Assembly (NCBI GenBank): GCA_038247115.1
Contig: JBBRVG010000004.1
Span: forward strand, 19,331-83,330
Length of the DNA: 64,000 nt
Direction: 5' to 3'
Source: Pseudaeromonas sp038247115
GTDB lineage: Bacteria; Pseudomonadota; Gammaproteobacteria; Enterobacterales; Aeromonadaceae
Position numbers and translations under genes: made by a program. Below are positions 35,433 to 44,194 of this stretch, piece by piece. The first letter of the stretch is position 1. Every line of letters begins with the position of its first letter. Below the pieces are notes generated by a model. The model was not told the origin of the DNA. It saw only the letters and a list, made by a program, of their open reading frames with translations, and ran no database searches.

Positions 35433-35966
35433 TCAAGATTGCAGCGCTTCCGCCAAGCGGTTGAGTTTATTACGGATACTGGCATCGATGATTTCATCAC
35501 CGGCCTTAATCACCAGCCCGGCCATCAAGGATGGATCGATGCTGAAATTCAGTTTTACGGTACGCCCGTAACGCTTCTCGAGAGAAGCCTGAATCTTGGC
35601 GACATCCGCATCGCTCAGCGGACTAGCAGAGCACACGGAAGCATCCAGCTGTTTATCCAGCTCGGACTTCAATGCGACAAATTCTGCCAATACCGCAGGC
35701 AATACACCCAAGCGTCCATTTTCAGCCATTACCTTTATCAGGTTCTGACCCTGCTCATTCAGCTGGTCACCACAAATCTGGACAAATAGATCGCCCAGCT
35801 TTTCGGTGCCCAAGGAGCCGTGAAGCAAGCCCTGTACTGTATCGTTATTTGCTACTGCTACCGCAAATGACAGCATCTCGAGCCACTTATCCAGCGCCTT
35901 GTGCTCAACAGCCACATCGAACGCAGCTTTGGCGTAGGGGCGAGCGACAGTTATCACTTCAGACAT
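35433..35966 (-). CDS. atpH: ATP synthase delta subunit
   Basis: A 177-residue peripheral-stalk subunit. The N-terminal domain begins with V-A-R-P-Y-A-K-A-A-F-D-V-A, and the C-terminal part has V-C-S-A-S-P-L and D-P-S-L-M-A-G-L-V-I-K-A-G-D-E-I-I-D, the conserved signature. It joins the b2 stalk to the top of F1. It lies 14 bases after atpF. Confidence 0.97.
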   Translation of the reverse strand: MSEVITVARPYAKAAFDVAVEHKALDKWLEMLSFAVAVANNDTVQGLLHGSLGTEKLGDLFVQICGDQLNEQGQNLIKVMAENGRLGVLPAVLAEFVALKSELDKQLDASVCSASPLSDADVAKIQASLEKRYGRTVKLNFSIDPSLMAGLVIKAGDEIIDASIRNKLNRLAEALQS

Positions 35967-35980
35967 AGCCCCTGGCCCCC

Positions 35981-36451
35981 TTAAAGTTCCGCAACCAATT
36001 TATCAACCAGATCGCTATTAGCGGCCTTGTCGATTTGACGTCCCAGAATCTTCTCGGCACCAGCAACGGCCAACAGGGCCACATGCTTGCGGAGTTCTTC
36101 CTTCGCGCGATTCCGCTCGGCTTCAATCTCGGCTTGAGCTTGCTTGAGAATCTTCTCACGCTCACTCATGGCATCCTGATTGGCCTCGTCGATGATTTGA
36201 GCTCGGCGCTTGTTGGCCTGCTCGATGATCTCTGCAGCCTGTTGCTTGGCTTCCTTGATCTGTTCCATGGCTTTGTTTTGCGCCAAGTCCAGATCCTTCT
36301 TCGCACGCTCTGCAGAAGATAATCCGTCAGCAATTTCTTTCTGACGTTTTTCGATGGCGGCCATCATTGGCGGCCAAACAAACTTCATGCAGAACCAGAC
36401 GAAGAGAATAAAGGCAAGTGTCTGGCCGAGGATGGTTGCATTGATATCCAC
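35981..36451 (-). CDS. atpF: ATP synthase b subunit
   Basis: A 156-residue protein with one N-terminal membrane helix (about 5-26) and a long charged coiled-coil that forms the stator dimer. The start codon is GTG (V-D-I-N-A-T), with GGAG about seven bases upstream. It anchors F1 to subunit a in the membrane. Confidence 0.97.
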   Translation of the reverse strand: MDINATILGQTLAFILFVWFCMKFVWPPMMAAIEKRQKEIADGLSSAERAKKDLDLAQNKAMEQIKEAKQQAAEIIEQANKRRAQIIDEANQDAMSEREKILKQAQAEIEAERNRAKEELRKHVALLAVAGAEKILGRQIDKAANSDLVDKLVAEL

Positions 36452-36504
36452 AGCACAACTCCTCTAGGGTAAATGGATAAACACAAACTGTTTAGTCGTT
36501 TGCC

Positions 36505-36732
36505 TTACTTGGCGACAACGAACATCACATACATACCCAGACCCACGGCGATCATCGGGATAGCATCCACCAGACCCATGACGATGAAGAATTGAGTACG
36601 CAGCAGGGGTAACAGATCAGGTTGACGGGCAGCACCTTCCAGGAACTTACCACCCAGTACACCGATACCAATAGCGGCACCGATAGCAGCCAGACCCATC
36701 ATCAAACCAGCAGCAATAAACAACATTTCCAT
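36505..36732 (-). CDS. atpE: ATP synthase c subunit
   Basis: A 75-residue hairpin of two membrane helices. The glycine-rich first helix, the R-Q-P-D loop (residues 36-39) and the ion-binding aspartate D56 in G-L-V-D-A-I-P-M-I are present. The lack of an adjacent Na+-type ligand set suggests proton coupling. It forms the rotor ring. GGAGAAGAATCC precedes the ATG. Confidence 0.98.
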   Translation of the reverse strand: MEMLFIAAGLMMGLAAIGAAIGIGVLGGKFLEGAARQPDLLPLLRTQFFIVMGLVDAIPMIAVGLGMYVMFVVAK

Positions 36733-36782
36733 GGATTCTTCTCCAAAAATTTAGAAAATAACGTTAAATATCAATTTGATAA

Positions 36783-37577
36783 TCAATGCTCTTCACAGGC
36801 CATCGATAGATAAACTATCGTCAGAACCATGAAAATGTACGCCTGTAATGTCACGATCAGGATGTGGAAAATAGCCCAGGGGACGTTAAGTGCCCACTGC
36901 GACCACCAAGGTAACATGGCGGCGATGAGGATGAAGATCATCTCACCGGCATACATGTTTCCGTATAACCGCAAACCTAATGACACAGGTTTTGATATCA
37001 GAGATACAAGTTCCAACACGAAGTTAATCGGCATAAATGCCCAGTGGTTGAACGGTGTAAATGTCAGTTCTTTGAGGAAACCGGACACTCCCTTCATCTT
37101 GATGCTGTAGAACAGGATGAGGAAGAAAACACCAAGCGCCATGGACAGGGTGATATTAACGTCAGCGGTAGGAACAATTCGCAGTTTCTGGGCTTCATCC
37201 CCAGCAATCCACTGCGCCAGTCGAGATAAATAATCGATGGGCAGCAAGTCCATCATGTTCATCAGGAAGATCCAGACAAACACTGTGAGTGACAGCGGAG
37301 CTATCAGCTTGTTCTTGCCATGAAAGATCCCGGCTACGGTCTCTTCCACAAACCCGACGACCATTTCGACAAAGCACTGCAGTTTACCCGGTACACCACT
37401 GGTTGCCTTGACGGCAACGCGGCGAAACAGCCAGAGGAAAAAAAACCCCAAACCAACAGAAAATATCATGGAATCGATATTAACCACCCAGAAGCCAGAT
37501 TCAGCACCGACCTGCCAGTGAAGGAGGTGGTGATGCATGTACCCCTGAGGCGTTAGCAGTTCTCCTGTTGCAGCCAT
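36783..37577 (-). CDS. atpB: ATP synthase a subunit
   Basis: A 264-residue membrane protein; the frame extends further upstream, but the ATG at 37577 (M-A-A-T-G-E-L-L) has a ribosome site (TAGGAAAACTC) and gives the family length. The essential arginine is in L-G-L-R-L-Y-G-N-M-Y-A-G-E. It forms the two proton half-channels against the c-ring. It starts 9 bases after the atpI stop. Confidence 0.97.
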   Translation of the reverse strand: MAATGELLTPQGYMHHHLLHWQVGAESGFWVVNIDSMIFSVGLGFFFLWLFRRVAVKATSGVPGKLQCFVEMVVGFVEETVAGIFHGKNKLIAPLSLTVFVWIFLMNMMDLLPIDYLSRLAQWIAGDEAQKLRIVPTADVNITLSMALGVFFLILFYSIKMKGVSGFLKELTFTPFNHWAFMPINFVLELVSLISKPVSLGLRLYGNMYAGEMIFILIAAMLPWWSQWALNVPWAIFHILIVTLQAYIFMVLTIVYLSMACEEH

Positions 37578-37585
37578 GAGTTTTC

Positions 37586-37975
37586 CTAGTAACGGTTGTT
37601 GAGTGTTAACGAAATGATCCACTGTGAACACAGGGCCAATCCGTAAGTGACAAACATGGCAGCATGTTGCACTTGCAGAAATTTGAAGGTCACCCCGAAC
37701 AACACCAGGGTGGCCACCAGCTTGACACCGGCACCACAATAGACGTCCCACAACACCAGACCAACATTCAATTCGTCCGCCTGTCGCGAACTACCTATCC
37801 AGCTGTAGAGGAGTTGGGGCACCCAGTAAATTCCACCCCCAACGAGGGCAGAATAAGCCGCCCAGCGACTGTCCAGTAACCACCAGACCAACGCTACGAC
37901 GACTATCAAAAAAAGCTGAATAGCGAGGACAGTCCATGCCAGCGCTTTCACACTCATCGATGAACTACTGCCCAT
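37586..37975 (-). CDS. atpI: AtpI, ATP synthase assembly protein
   Basis: A 129-residue protein with four hydrophobic segments and the family pattern A-Y-S-A-L-V-G-G-G-I-Y-W-V-P-Q-L-L-Y-S-W. It helps assemble the c-ring and is first in the operon. GGAGAAAGCTG precedes the ATG. Confidence 0.93.
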   Translation of the reverse strand: MGSSSSMSVKALAWTVLAIQLFLIVVVALVWWLLDSRWAAYSALVGGGIYWVPQLLYSWIGSSRQADELNVGLVLWDVYCGAGVKLVATLVLFGVTFKFLQVQHAAMFVTYGLALCSQWIISLTLNNRY

Positions 37976-38256
37976 CAGCTTTCTCCGATCCTTGAAACAC
38001 CTAAATTTTAGGCGCTTTTAATAACACAAAAATAACAATTGAACAGCTTCGTGGATCACAGGAGTTAAAAAAGTTAATTTTATGTAACTCTTTGCTGGAC
38101 AATGCTTTTTTGTTTCGGGTGTTTCAACATAGCCCATGAAATGGCTAAAAACCAGCATTTTGTGAGTCAGGTCAAGGTGTTGCGCTCATCCCAGGAGACC
38201 CATCCAAAATCGTCGTCACGGTTATAACCAAATTCAAATAACCCAATACCCATAAT
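37976..38256. other. Promoter region of the atp operon
   Basis: An AT-rich region between atpI and parB. It must contain the atp promoter, but I could not fix a -35/-10 pair with standard spacing. No gene is visible. Confidence 0.5.
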
Positions 38257-38286
38257 AAAAATAGGGAATAAACATTCCCTATTTTT
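38257..38286 (-). terminator. Terminator of the parAB operon
   Basis: A perfect 13-base stem (AAAAATAGGGAAT with ATTCCCTATTTTT) around AAAC, 4 bases after the parB stop codon. A- and T-runs on both sides make it work in either direction, which would insulate the atp promoter region. Confidence 0.92.
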
Positions 38287-38290
38287 CGCG

Positions 38291-39205
38291 CTACGACAAT
38301 TCGAAATACCGTAAAATTTTGTCCAAATCGTCCTGATTCTGAAAGCTGAGTACCAATTTGCCCTTTTCCTTGCCGGAGGATACAAATTTGGCCGGTATCC
38401 CCAAGCGTTCACTGACCCGGCTTTCCCAACTCGCCAGCAAGGGTTGAGGTTCAAGGGGCTGTCGTTCCTCCCGGGGGGCAAGCAACCGTTGCACCATCTT
38501 TTCGGTATCTCGTACCGTCATCCCCTTCTGTGCGACTTGACGTGCTAATTCGGTTTGCAAAGCACCTTCCAGTCCCAGCAAGGCCCTGGCATGCCCCATA
38601 TCCAGATCGCCATGCTCCACCAGTCGTTTGACATCCTCATTCAACTGATTGAGCCGCAACAAATTGGATACAGCACTACGGGATTTACCAACTGCCTCCG
38701 CCACTTCCTGATGAGTGAGTTCAAACTCCTGCATCAGGCGCAACAAGGCCGCAGCCTCTTCAATGGCATTCAGGTCTTCACGCTGGATATTCTCGATCAG
38801 TGCAATCGCCACAGCGGCGTTATCCGCCACATTCTTGATGATGCAAGGAACTGTTTCCAGACGAACCAGCTGGCAAGCACGCCAACGACGTTCCCCGGCG
38901 ATAATCTCGAAGCTTTGCTCCTCCAGCTGACGAACCACAATCGGCTGGATCACGCCTTGTGCCCGGATCGAGTTCGCCAACTCTTCCAGCGCCTCCTGGG
39001 ACATGTCCTTGCGCGGTTGATATTTACCCGGCCGCAACCATGACAGCGGGATCCGGCGCAGCTCGCCTTGCAATTCGTCACTGCGGGAACGCGCCTCATC
39101 GGATTTGATGTCGTCCCGGATCTGCTTCTGGCGCGCGGCTGTACTGGTTCCCAATAGAGCTTCCAGCCCTTTACCCAAACCACGTTTCTTCGGTGTCATG
39201 TTCAT
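38291..39205 (-). CDS. parB: ParB, chromosome partitioning CTPase/DNA-binding protein
   Basis: A 304-residue protein. The basic N-terminal G-L-G-K-G-L-E-A-L-L-G segment contacts ParA; the ParB/Srx core has Q-P-R-K, Q-P-I-V-V-R and G-E-R-R-W-R-A; a helix-turn-helix follows (L-T-H-Q-E-V-A-E-A-V-G-K-S-R-S-A-V-S-N-L-L-R). It binds parS and spreads around the origin. It starts about 8 bases after parA. A near-consensus parS lies inside recF in this window. Confidence 0.97.
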   Translation of the reverse strand: MNMTPKKRGLGKGLEALLGTSTAARQKQIRDDIKSDEARSRSDELQGELRRIPLSWLRPGKYQPRKDMSQEALEELANSIRAQGVIQPIVVRQLEEQSFEIIAGERRWRACQLVRLETVPCIIKNVADNAAVAIALIENIQREDLNAIEEAAALLRLMQEFELTHQEVAEAVGKSRSAVSNLLRLNQLNEDVKRLVEHGDLDMGHARALLGLEGALQTELARQVAQKGMTVRDTEKMVQRLLAPREERQPLEPQPLLASWESRVSERLGIPAKFVSSGKEKGKLVLSFQNQDDLDKILRYFELS

Positions 39206-39213
39206 TCTCTGGC

Positions 39214-39999
39214 TCAGGCTGATTCGAGGCTGGCTTGCTCTTCCCGGCGTAACATCTCGCCGGCCAACGCCAGATAGGCCTTGGCTCCAACTGACGTTTT
39301 ATCGTAATACATGGCGGGAGTACCGAAGCTCGGCGCCTCAGCCAAGCGGACATTGCGAGGAATGACGGTACGGTACACTTTATCGCCAAAATGCTGTTTT
39401 AGCTGATCGGACACATCATTCGACAGACGGTTTCGATGATCGAACATGGTTCGCAATATACCCTCAATCTTGAGATTGGGGTTCACCACAGCCACCAGTT
39501 TGCTGATGGTATCCACCAACGCCGTCAAGCCTTCCAGTGCAAAATACTCGCACTGCATCGGCACCAGCACCGAATCGGCGGCCGACATGGCATTCACCGT
39601 CAGCAGGTTCAGTGACGGCGGACAATCGATGAAGATGTAATCATACTGATCGCGAACTGCATTCAAGGCATTGCGAAGGCGAATTTCCCGGGCAAAAAAC
39701 TCCAGAAGACGTATTTCAGCGGCCGTCACATCGGAGTTGGCAGGGATCAGGTGATACCCACCCGCCGTCTCGGCGATCAATACTTCTTTGACCGGTAACT
39801 CATCGACCAGTAATTCGTAGGCGGTGCGTTCGACCTGGTATTTATCAATACCGCTGGCCATAGTGGCATTGCCCTGAGGATCCAGATCGACCACCAGAAC
39901 CTTGCGTCGAGTAGCGGCCATCGAGGCTGCGAGGTTTACGCAGGTGGTGGTCTTACCGACCCCACCTTTTTGGTTCGCAATGGCGATAATTTTACCCAC
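39214..39999 (-). CDS. parA: ParA, chromosome partitioning ATPase
   Basis: A 261-residue deviant-Walker ATPase: K-G-G-V-G-K-T-T (11-18) and V-V-D-L-D-P-Q-G-N (around 38-46), with D-Y-I-F-I-D-C-P-P-S as Walker B. It moves ParB-parS complexes along the nucleoid. The start codon is GTG with GGGGAG just upstream. It lies about 18 bases downstream of rsmG on the same strand. Confidence 0.97.
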   Translation of the reverse strand: MGKIIAIANQKGGVGKTTTCVNLAASMAATRRKVLVVDLDPQGNATMASGIDKYQVERTAYELLVDELPVKEVLIAETAGGYHLIPANSDVTAAEIRLLEFFAREIRLRNALNAVRDQYDYIFIDCPPSLNLLTVNAMSAADSVLVPMQCEYFALEGLTALVDTISKLVAVVNPNLKIEGILRTMFDHRNRLSNDVSDQLKQHFGDKVYRTVIPRNVRLAEAPSFGTPAMYYDKTSVGAKAYLALAGEMLRREEQASLESA

Positions 40000-40017
40000 T
40001 GAGCTCCCCTGCTGACG

Positions 40018-40638
40018 CTATTGTTTTTTAAGAATGATGAGATGACGTTCGCCATCCAGTTCTGGAACGGCCAGAGGATGCGCCCCTACCAGAGTAAAAC
40101 CGGTTGGAAGCTGTTCCAGCTCTTCTGTCGGATAAAGGCCTTTCAATGCCAGAAAACAACCGTCAGCGGCTGGTAAATGACCACACCAGCCCAACATATC
40201 ATTCAAGGAGGCAAACGCACGACTCAATACACCGTCAAAGCCGTCGTCATCATGGAAGTCCTCCACGCGAGACTGCACAGGTGTGACATTTTTCAATCCC
40301 AGTTCCAGAATAACCTGACGGATGAAGCGAATGCGCTTGCCCAGACTATCCAGCAACACGAACTGCTTGTCCGGATTGATGATGGCCAAGGGCAGCCCTG
40401 GTAACCCGGGACCGGTTCCGACATCGATAAAACGCGCTCCCTGCAACCAGGGGCTGACCACCACACTGTCCATGATGTGTTTGACCAGCATGGCTTCCGG
40501 ATCACGTACCGACGTCAGATTGTAAGCCTTGTTCCACTTGTGCAGCAACCCGACCAGGGCCAGCAGTTGCTGTTTCTGCTGATCGGACAGCGCAAGCTTG
40601 GTCTGCGCCAGTAACTGATTTAAACGTTGTTCCAGCAT
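40018..40638 (-). CDS. rsmG: RsmG, 16S rRNA (guanine-527-N7) methyltransferase
   Basis: A 206-residue SAM enzyme with G-T-G-P-G-L-P-G-L-P-L-A-I as motif I, and N-L-T-S-V-R-D near residue 40. It methylates G527 of 16S rRNA; loss gives low-level streptomycin resistance in other species. The ribosome site (TGAGGTCCCGG) overlaps the mnmG stop codon, so translation is coupled. Confidence 0.96.
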   Translation of the reverse strand: MLEQRLNQLLAQTKLALSDQQKQQLLALVGLLHKWNKAYNLTSVRDPEAMLVKHIMDSVVVSPWLQGARFIDVGTGPGLPGLPLAIINPDKQFVLLDSLGKRIRFIRQVILELGLKNVTPVQSRVEDFHDDDGFDGVLSRAFASLNDMLGWCGHLPAADGCFLALKGLYPTEELEQLPTGFTLVGAHPLAVPELDGERHLIILKKQ

Positions 40639-40646
40639 CCGGGACC

Positions 40647-42536
40647 TCAGGCGCTCTTGCGCAGTAATCCGCGCTTTTTCAGGTGAACCAGCAAAATGGA
40701 AATCGCAGCCGGAGTGATCCCGGAGATGCGACTGGCTTGACCGATCGTTTCCGGTTTGGCGTCATTGAGCTTGATCTTCACCTCGTTGGACAGTCCGGAA
40801 ACATCGGCGTAGTCGAGATCCGGTGGCAACAAGGCGTTCTCGTTCCGCAGTTGTTTGTCGATCTCGTCTTGTTGGCGATCTATGTAGCCCGCATATTTGA
40901 CCTGGATCTCCACCTGCTCGGCCGCTTGATCGTTCAGGATCCTGGGACCCAGCTCAGGGATCGACATCAGGGCATCGTATGTCACTTCAGGACGGCGTAA
41001 TAACTCTTCCAGACTGTGTTCACGAACCAGCGGGGCATTCATGATGGCATTGATCCCGGCTGCGGCAGGCGACAGTTGATTCACCCAGGTGCTGCGCAAA
41101 CGCTGCTGTTCCTGGGCCATCTGCTCGGTTTTTTCGTTGAAGAAGCCCCAGCGTTCATCGTCCACCAGGCCTAGTTCACGACCTATGGTCGTCAACCGCA
41201 GATCGGCGTTGTCTTCCCGCAGCAACAAGCGGTATTCGGCGCGGCTGGTGAACATCCGGTAGGGCTCTTTGGTTCCCAGAGTGGAAAGATCATCCATCAT
41301 CACGCCTATGTAGGCCTGATCACGACGGGGAGACCAGGGATCCTTGTCTTGGGCGCGCAATGCGGCGTTGATCCCAGCGAGCAGGCCTTGTGCAGCAGCC
41401 TCTTCGTAGCCGGTGGTGCCGTTGATCTGGCCTGCAAAGAACAAATTCTGCAGGTGCTTGTTTTCCATATTCGATTTCAGATCCCGAGGATCGAAGTAAT
41501 CGTATTCGATGGCATAACCCGGCCGAACAATATGGGCATTTTCAAAACCGACCATGGAACGGATGATTTGCACCTGAACATCAAACGGCAAGCTGGTTGA
41601 TACCCCGTTTGGATAAAGTTCGTGGGAGCTGAGGCTTTCAGGTTCGATAAAAATCTGGTGCGCATTCTTGTCGGCAAAGCGCATCACCTTGTCTTCAATC
41701 GATGGGCAATACCGGGGACCTATTCCCTCGATAACCCCGGCATACATGGGGCTGCGATGCAGATTCTGGCGAATGACGTCGTGGGTTTGCTCATTGGTGT
41801 GGGTGATAAAACAGGGCACCTGACGAGGGTGCTGCTCGACCTTGCCCAAAAAGGAAAATACAGGAACCGGTGTATCCCCAGGTTGCTGTTGCAAGAGCGA
41901 GAAATTGACTGATCGGCCATCGATTCGCGGCGGTGTTCCGGTTTTCAGGCGGCCAATTCGTAACGGTAACTCACGTAAGCGCTGGGCTAAGGAGATCGAT
42001 GCGGGATCTCCAGCCCGGCCACCTCGGTAATTTTCCATGCCGATGTGGATCAAGCCGTTGAGGAATGTTCCAGCCGTCAGTACCACGGTTTTGCTCAGGA
42101 TGCGGATCCCGGCTTGGGTGATCACACCACAGACCCGTTCCCCTTCCAGGATCAGATCATCACAGGATTGTTGGAACAGTGTCAGATTTGGATAGTTCTC
42201 CAGGGTTGAACGGATCACTTGCTTGTACAGCAGTCGATCCGCCTGGGCTCGTGTTGCTCGAACCGCTGGGCCTTTGGAGGAATTCAGGGTACGAAACTGG
42301 ATCCCGGCATGATCGATCGCCTGAGCCATGATGCCACCCAGGGCATCGACCTCTTTGACCAGATGCCCTTTGCCAATACCACCGATCGCTGGATTACAGG
42401 ACATATGACCCAAGGTATCGATGTTGTGGGTCAGCAGCATGGTTTTCATCCCCATACGTGCGGCAGCGGCAGCAGCTTCGGTACCCGCATGGCCACCGCC
42501 AACGACGATCACGTCGAACTGCTCATGATATTGCAT
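40647..42536 (-). CDS. mnmG: MnmG (GidA), tRNA U34 modification enzyme
   Basis: A 629-residue FAD protein. G-G-G-H-A-G-T-E-A-A near the N-terminus binds FAD; C-N-P-A-I-G-G-I-G-K-G-H and G-Q-I-N-G-T-T-G-Y-E-E-A-A-A-Q-G are family signatures. With MnmE it installs the cmnm5 group on wobble uridine. The start at 42536 has GAGGTGATCCT upstream; an earlier ATG in frame lacks a site. Its 5' end borders oriC, and transcription leads away from the origin as in E. coli. Confidence 0.98.
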   Translation of the reverse strand: MQYHEQFDVIVVGGGHAGTEAAAAAARMGMKTMLLTHNIDTLGHMSCNPAIGGIGKGHLVKEVDALGGIMAQAIDHAGIQFRTLNSSKGPAVRATRAQADRLLYKQVIRSTLENYPNLTLFQQSCDDLILEGERVCGVITQAGIRILSKTVVLTAGTFLNGLIHIGMENYRGGRAGDPASISLAQRLRELPLRIGRLKTGTPPRIDGRSVNFSLLQQQPGDTPVPVFSFLGKVEQHPRQVPCFITHTNEQTHDVIRQNLHRSPMYAGVIEGIGPRYCPSIEDKVMRFADKNAHQIFIEPESLSSHELYPNGVSTSLPFDVQVQIIRSMVGFENAHIVRPGYAIEYDYFDPRDLKSNMENKHLQNLFFAGQINGTTGYEEAAAQGLLAGINAALRAQDKDPWSPRRDQAYIGVMMDDLSTLGTKEPYRMFTSRAEYRLLLREDNADLRLTTIGRELGLVDDERWGFFNEKTEQMAQEQQRLRSTWVNQLSPAAAGINAIMNAPLVREHSLEELLRRPEVTYDALMSIPELGPRILNDQAAEQVEIQVKYAGYIDRQQDEIDKQLRNENALLPPDLDYADVSGLSNEVKIKLNDAKPETIGQASRISGITPAAISILLVHLKKRGLLRKSA

Positions 42537-42639
42537 AGGATCACCTCGAAAACGAACATCTGGATCAAGAGCCGAAAGGCGGATCATTCTATCTGGTTCG
42601 GCGTCTCAGTAAAATGGCGTCTTGGTTATATCCTTGAGC

Positions 42640-42980
42640 GAGGATCTTGAGTAATAGGATCTTGAGATCTTTAGATCTATCTCTTATTGGATCTACTATT
42701 AGGATCCAACGATCTTGTTGATAAGCCATTTTTGATCAAGAGGATCATGATCTTATCGACGATCCAATCCTGTGATCTACCGTCGATCAACCCACCGTAA
42801 GCCTTGTGACAAGATCGGATCTTACGCACAGCCTCAATCGGAGCCAGATCTTATACATGGGATAACTAACGGTTAATAAGAGGTTTTTAGTATTGTTATC
42901 CACATAACTTTTTTATTTTATCGAATCCTGTGGATTAATGTAGGGAAATGGACTTATTGCTCGTACATATTGTGGATAAC
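42640..42980. other. oriC, chromosomal replication origin
   Basis: Between mnmG and mioC, as in E. coli. By hand count there are about 16 GATC sites between 42640 and 42860. GATCT-rich near-repeats at 42655-42705 resemble the 13-mer unwinding elements. Perfect DnaA boxes TTATCCACA lie at 42896-42904 (+) and 42971-42979 (-); one-mismatch boxes at 42716-42724 (TGTTGATAA, -) and 42929-42937 (TGTGGATTA, -); weaker candidates include 42753-42761. Confidence 0.95.
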
Positions 42981-42985
42981 AAAAA

Positions 42986-43001
42986 AGGGCCGGTTGGCCC
43001 T
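42986..43001 (-). terminator. mioC terminator at the edge of oriC
   Basis: AGGGCC pairs with GGCCCT around GGTT; the minus strand continues with a T-run. It is 6 bases from a perfect DnaA box, so mioC transcription would stop just before the origin. Confidence 0.75.
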
Positions 43002-43030
43002 CTTCGTTTCATGCGTTATTTCTACTGTGT

Positions 43031-43486
43031 TCATTCGGTCTTGAGTAGTGGGATCCACCGGGATAGCCAGCTGTCTGCAGCATCTTCCGGTATATCATGC
43101 TGTGTGACATCAATATCACAGCGCTCCCCGAGGGGCATGGCCTGACAGGCATCCAGCAACTGTTCCATGCACTTGCCGCCCTCACAGAAGGTGTCGTAGT
43201 TACTGTCGCCGAGACCGATCACCGCAAAGTGATAGCGGCTCAAGTCCGGTTTGTGCAGTGCCAGCTCGTCTGCAAATGGCTTCAGATTGTCCGGAATATC
43301 CCCCGCACCATGGGTTGAGGTGACAACCAGCAATATGTCCCCCGGTTGCCCGTTCAGGGTCGCCAGAGCGGCTGGATTGTGGTTTAGGGTCTGGTGCCCG
43401 GCGGCCTGTAGCTTCTCGGCAACATGCTCAGCCACATATTCTGCGGCACCCAAGGTGGATCCAACGAGCAGATGGATCATGGCCAT
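43031..43486 (-). CDS. mioC: MioC, flavodoxin-like protein
   Basis: A 151-residue FMN-binding protein: G-S-T-L-G-A-A-E-Y-V-A (phosphate loop), S-T-H-G-A-G-D-I-P-D-N and G-L-G-D-S-N-Y-D-T-F-C. It is a partner in biotin synthase electron transfer in E. coli. It points toward oriC. AAGGAG lies upstream of the ATG. Confidence 0.95.
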   Translation of the reverse strand: MAMIHLLVGSTLGAAEYVAEHVAEKLQAAGHQTLNHNPAALATLNGQPGDILLVVTSTHGAGDIPDNLKPFADELALHKPDLSRYHFAVIGLGDSNYDTFCEGGKCMEQLLDACQAMPLGERCDIDVTQHDIPEDAADSWLSRWIPLLKTE

Positions 43487-43540
43487 ACACAGTGCTCCTT
43501 AACAAATGGAATATCAGTGTAACAGGGGATGCAGAAAGTA

Positions 43541-43568
43541 AAAAAGGAGCCTCGATAGGCTCCTTTTT
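43541..43568. terminator. Terminator between efp and mioC
   Basis: AAAAAGGAGCCT pairs with AGGCTCCTTTTT around CGAT. It is 20 bases after the efp stop codon and is symmetrical enough to act in both directions. Confidence 0.92.
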
Positions 43569-43587
43569 ATAGTCAAGCAGCGGCGAA

Positions 43588-44151
43588 CTAGACGCGACGC
43601 TTGAATTCACCGGTACGGGTGTCGATTTCGATCTTGTCGCCGATCTTGACGAAGTCAGAAACGGAGATAGTGAAATCAGTGCCAACCAGGCGCGCTGGCT
43701 TGGTGACCTTGCCTGAGGTGTCGCCACGAACAGCCGGCTCTGTGTATTCCACTTCACGGACCACAGTGGTCGGCAGTTCAACGGAGATAGCCTTACCGTT
43801 GTAGAAGGTCACTTCGCAGATATCTTCCATGCCATCAACCATGTAGTTCAGGGTGTCACCGAGGTTTTCTTTCTCGATGTCATACTGGTTGTATTCGGTG
43901 TCCATGAACACGTACATAGGGTCGGCGAAGTAGGAGTAGGTGCACTCCTTACGCTCCAGTTGTACGACTTCCATCTTGTCATCAGCTTTGAACACGGTTT
44001 CGGTACCGGCGCCGGAGAGCAGGTTCTTCAGCTTCATTTTAACCACGGCAGAATTACGGCCGGATTTGTTGAATTCGGCTTTCAGCACGACCATAGGGTC
44101 GTTACCGAACATGATGACGTTGCCTGCGCGGATTTCCTGTGCGGTTTTCAT
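43588..44151 (-). CDS. efp: Elongation factor P, arginine-32 (rhamnosylated) type
   Basis: A 187-residue translation factor with the three-barrel pattern of EF-P. The loop that reaches the ribosomal P site reads K-S-G-R-N-S-A-V, which places arginine at position 32. This is the Pseudomonas/Neisseria type modified by EarP with rhamnose, not the lysine-34 type of E. coli. It relieves stalling at proline stretches. earP lies 43 bases downstream in genome coordinates (44195), on the same strand upstream of efp in transcription, so the pair is likely one operon. Confidence 0.96.
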   Translation of the reverse strand: MKTAQEIRAGNVIMFGNDPMVVLKAEFNKSGRNSAVVKMKLKNLLSGAGTETVFKADDKMEVVQLERKECTYSYFADPMYVFMDTEYNQYDIEKENLGDTLNYMVDGMEDICEVTFYNGKAISVELPTTVVREVEYTEPAVRGDTSGKVTKPARLVGTDFTISVSDFVKIGDKIEIDTRTGEFKRRV

Positions 44152-44194
44152 TGAATCGTTTCCTGTATTGAACCGTGATTTTGTAAAAAACGCA

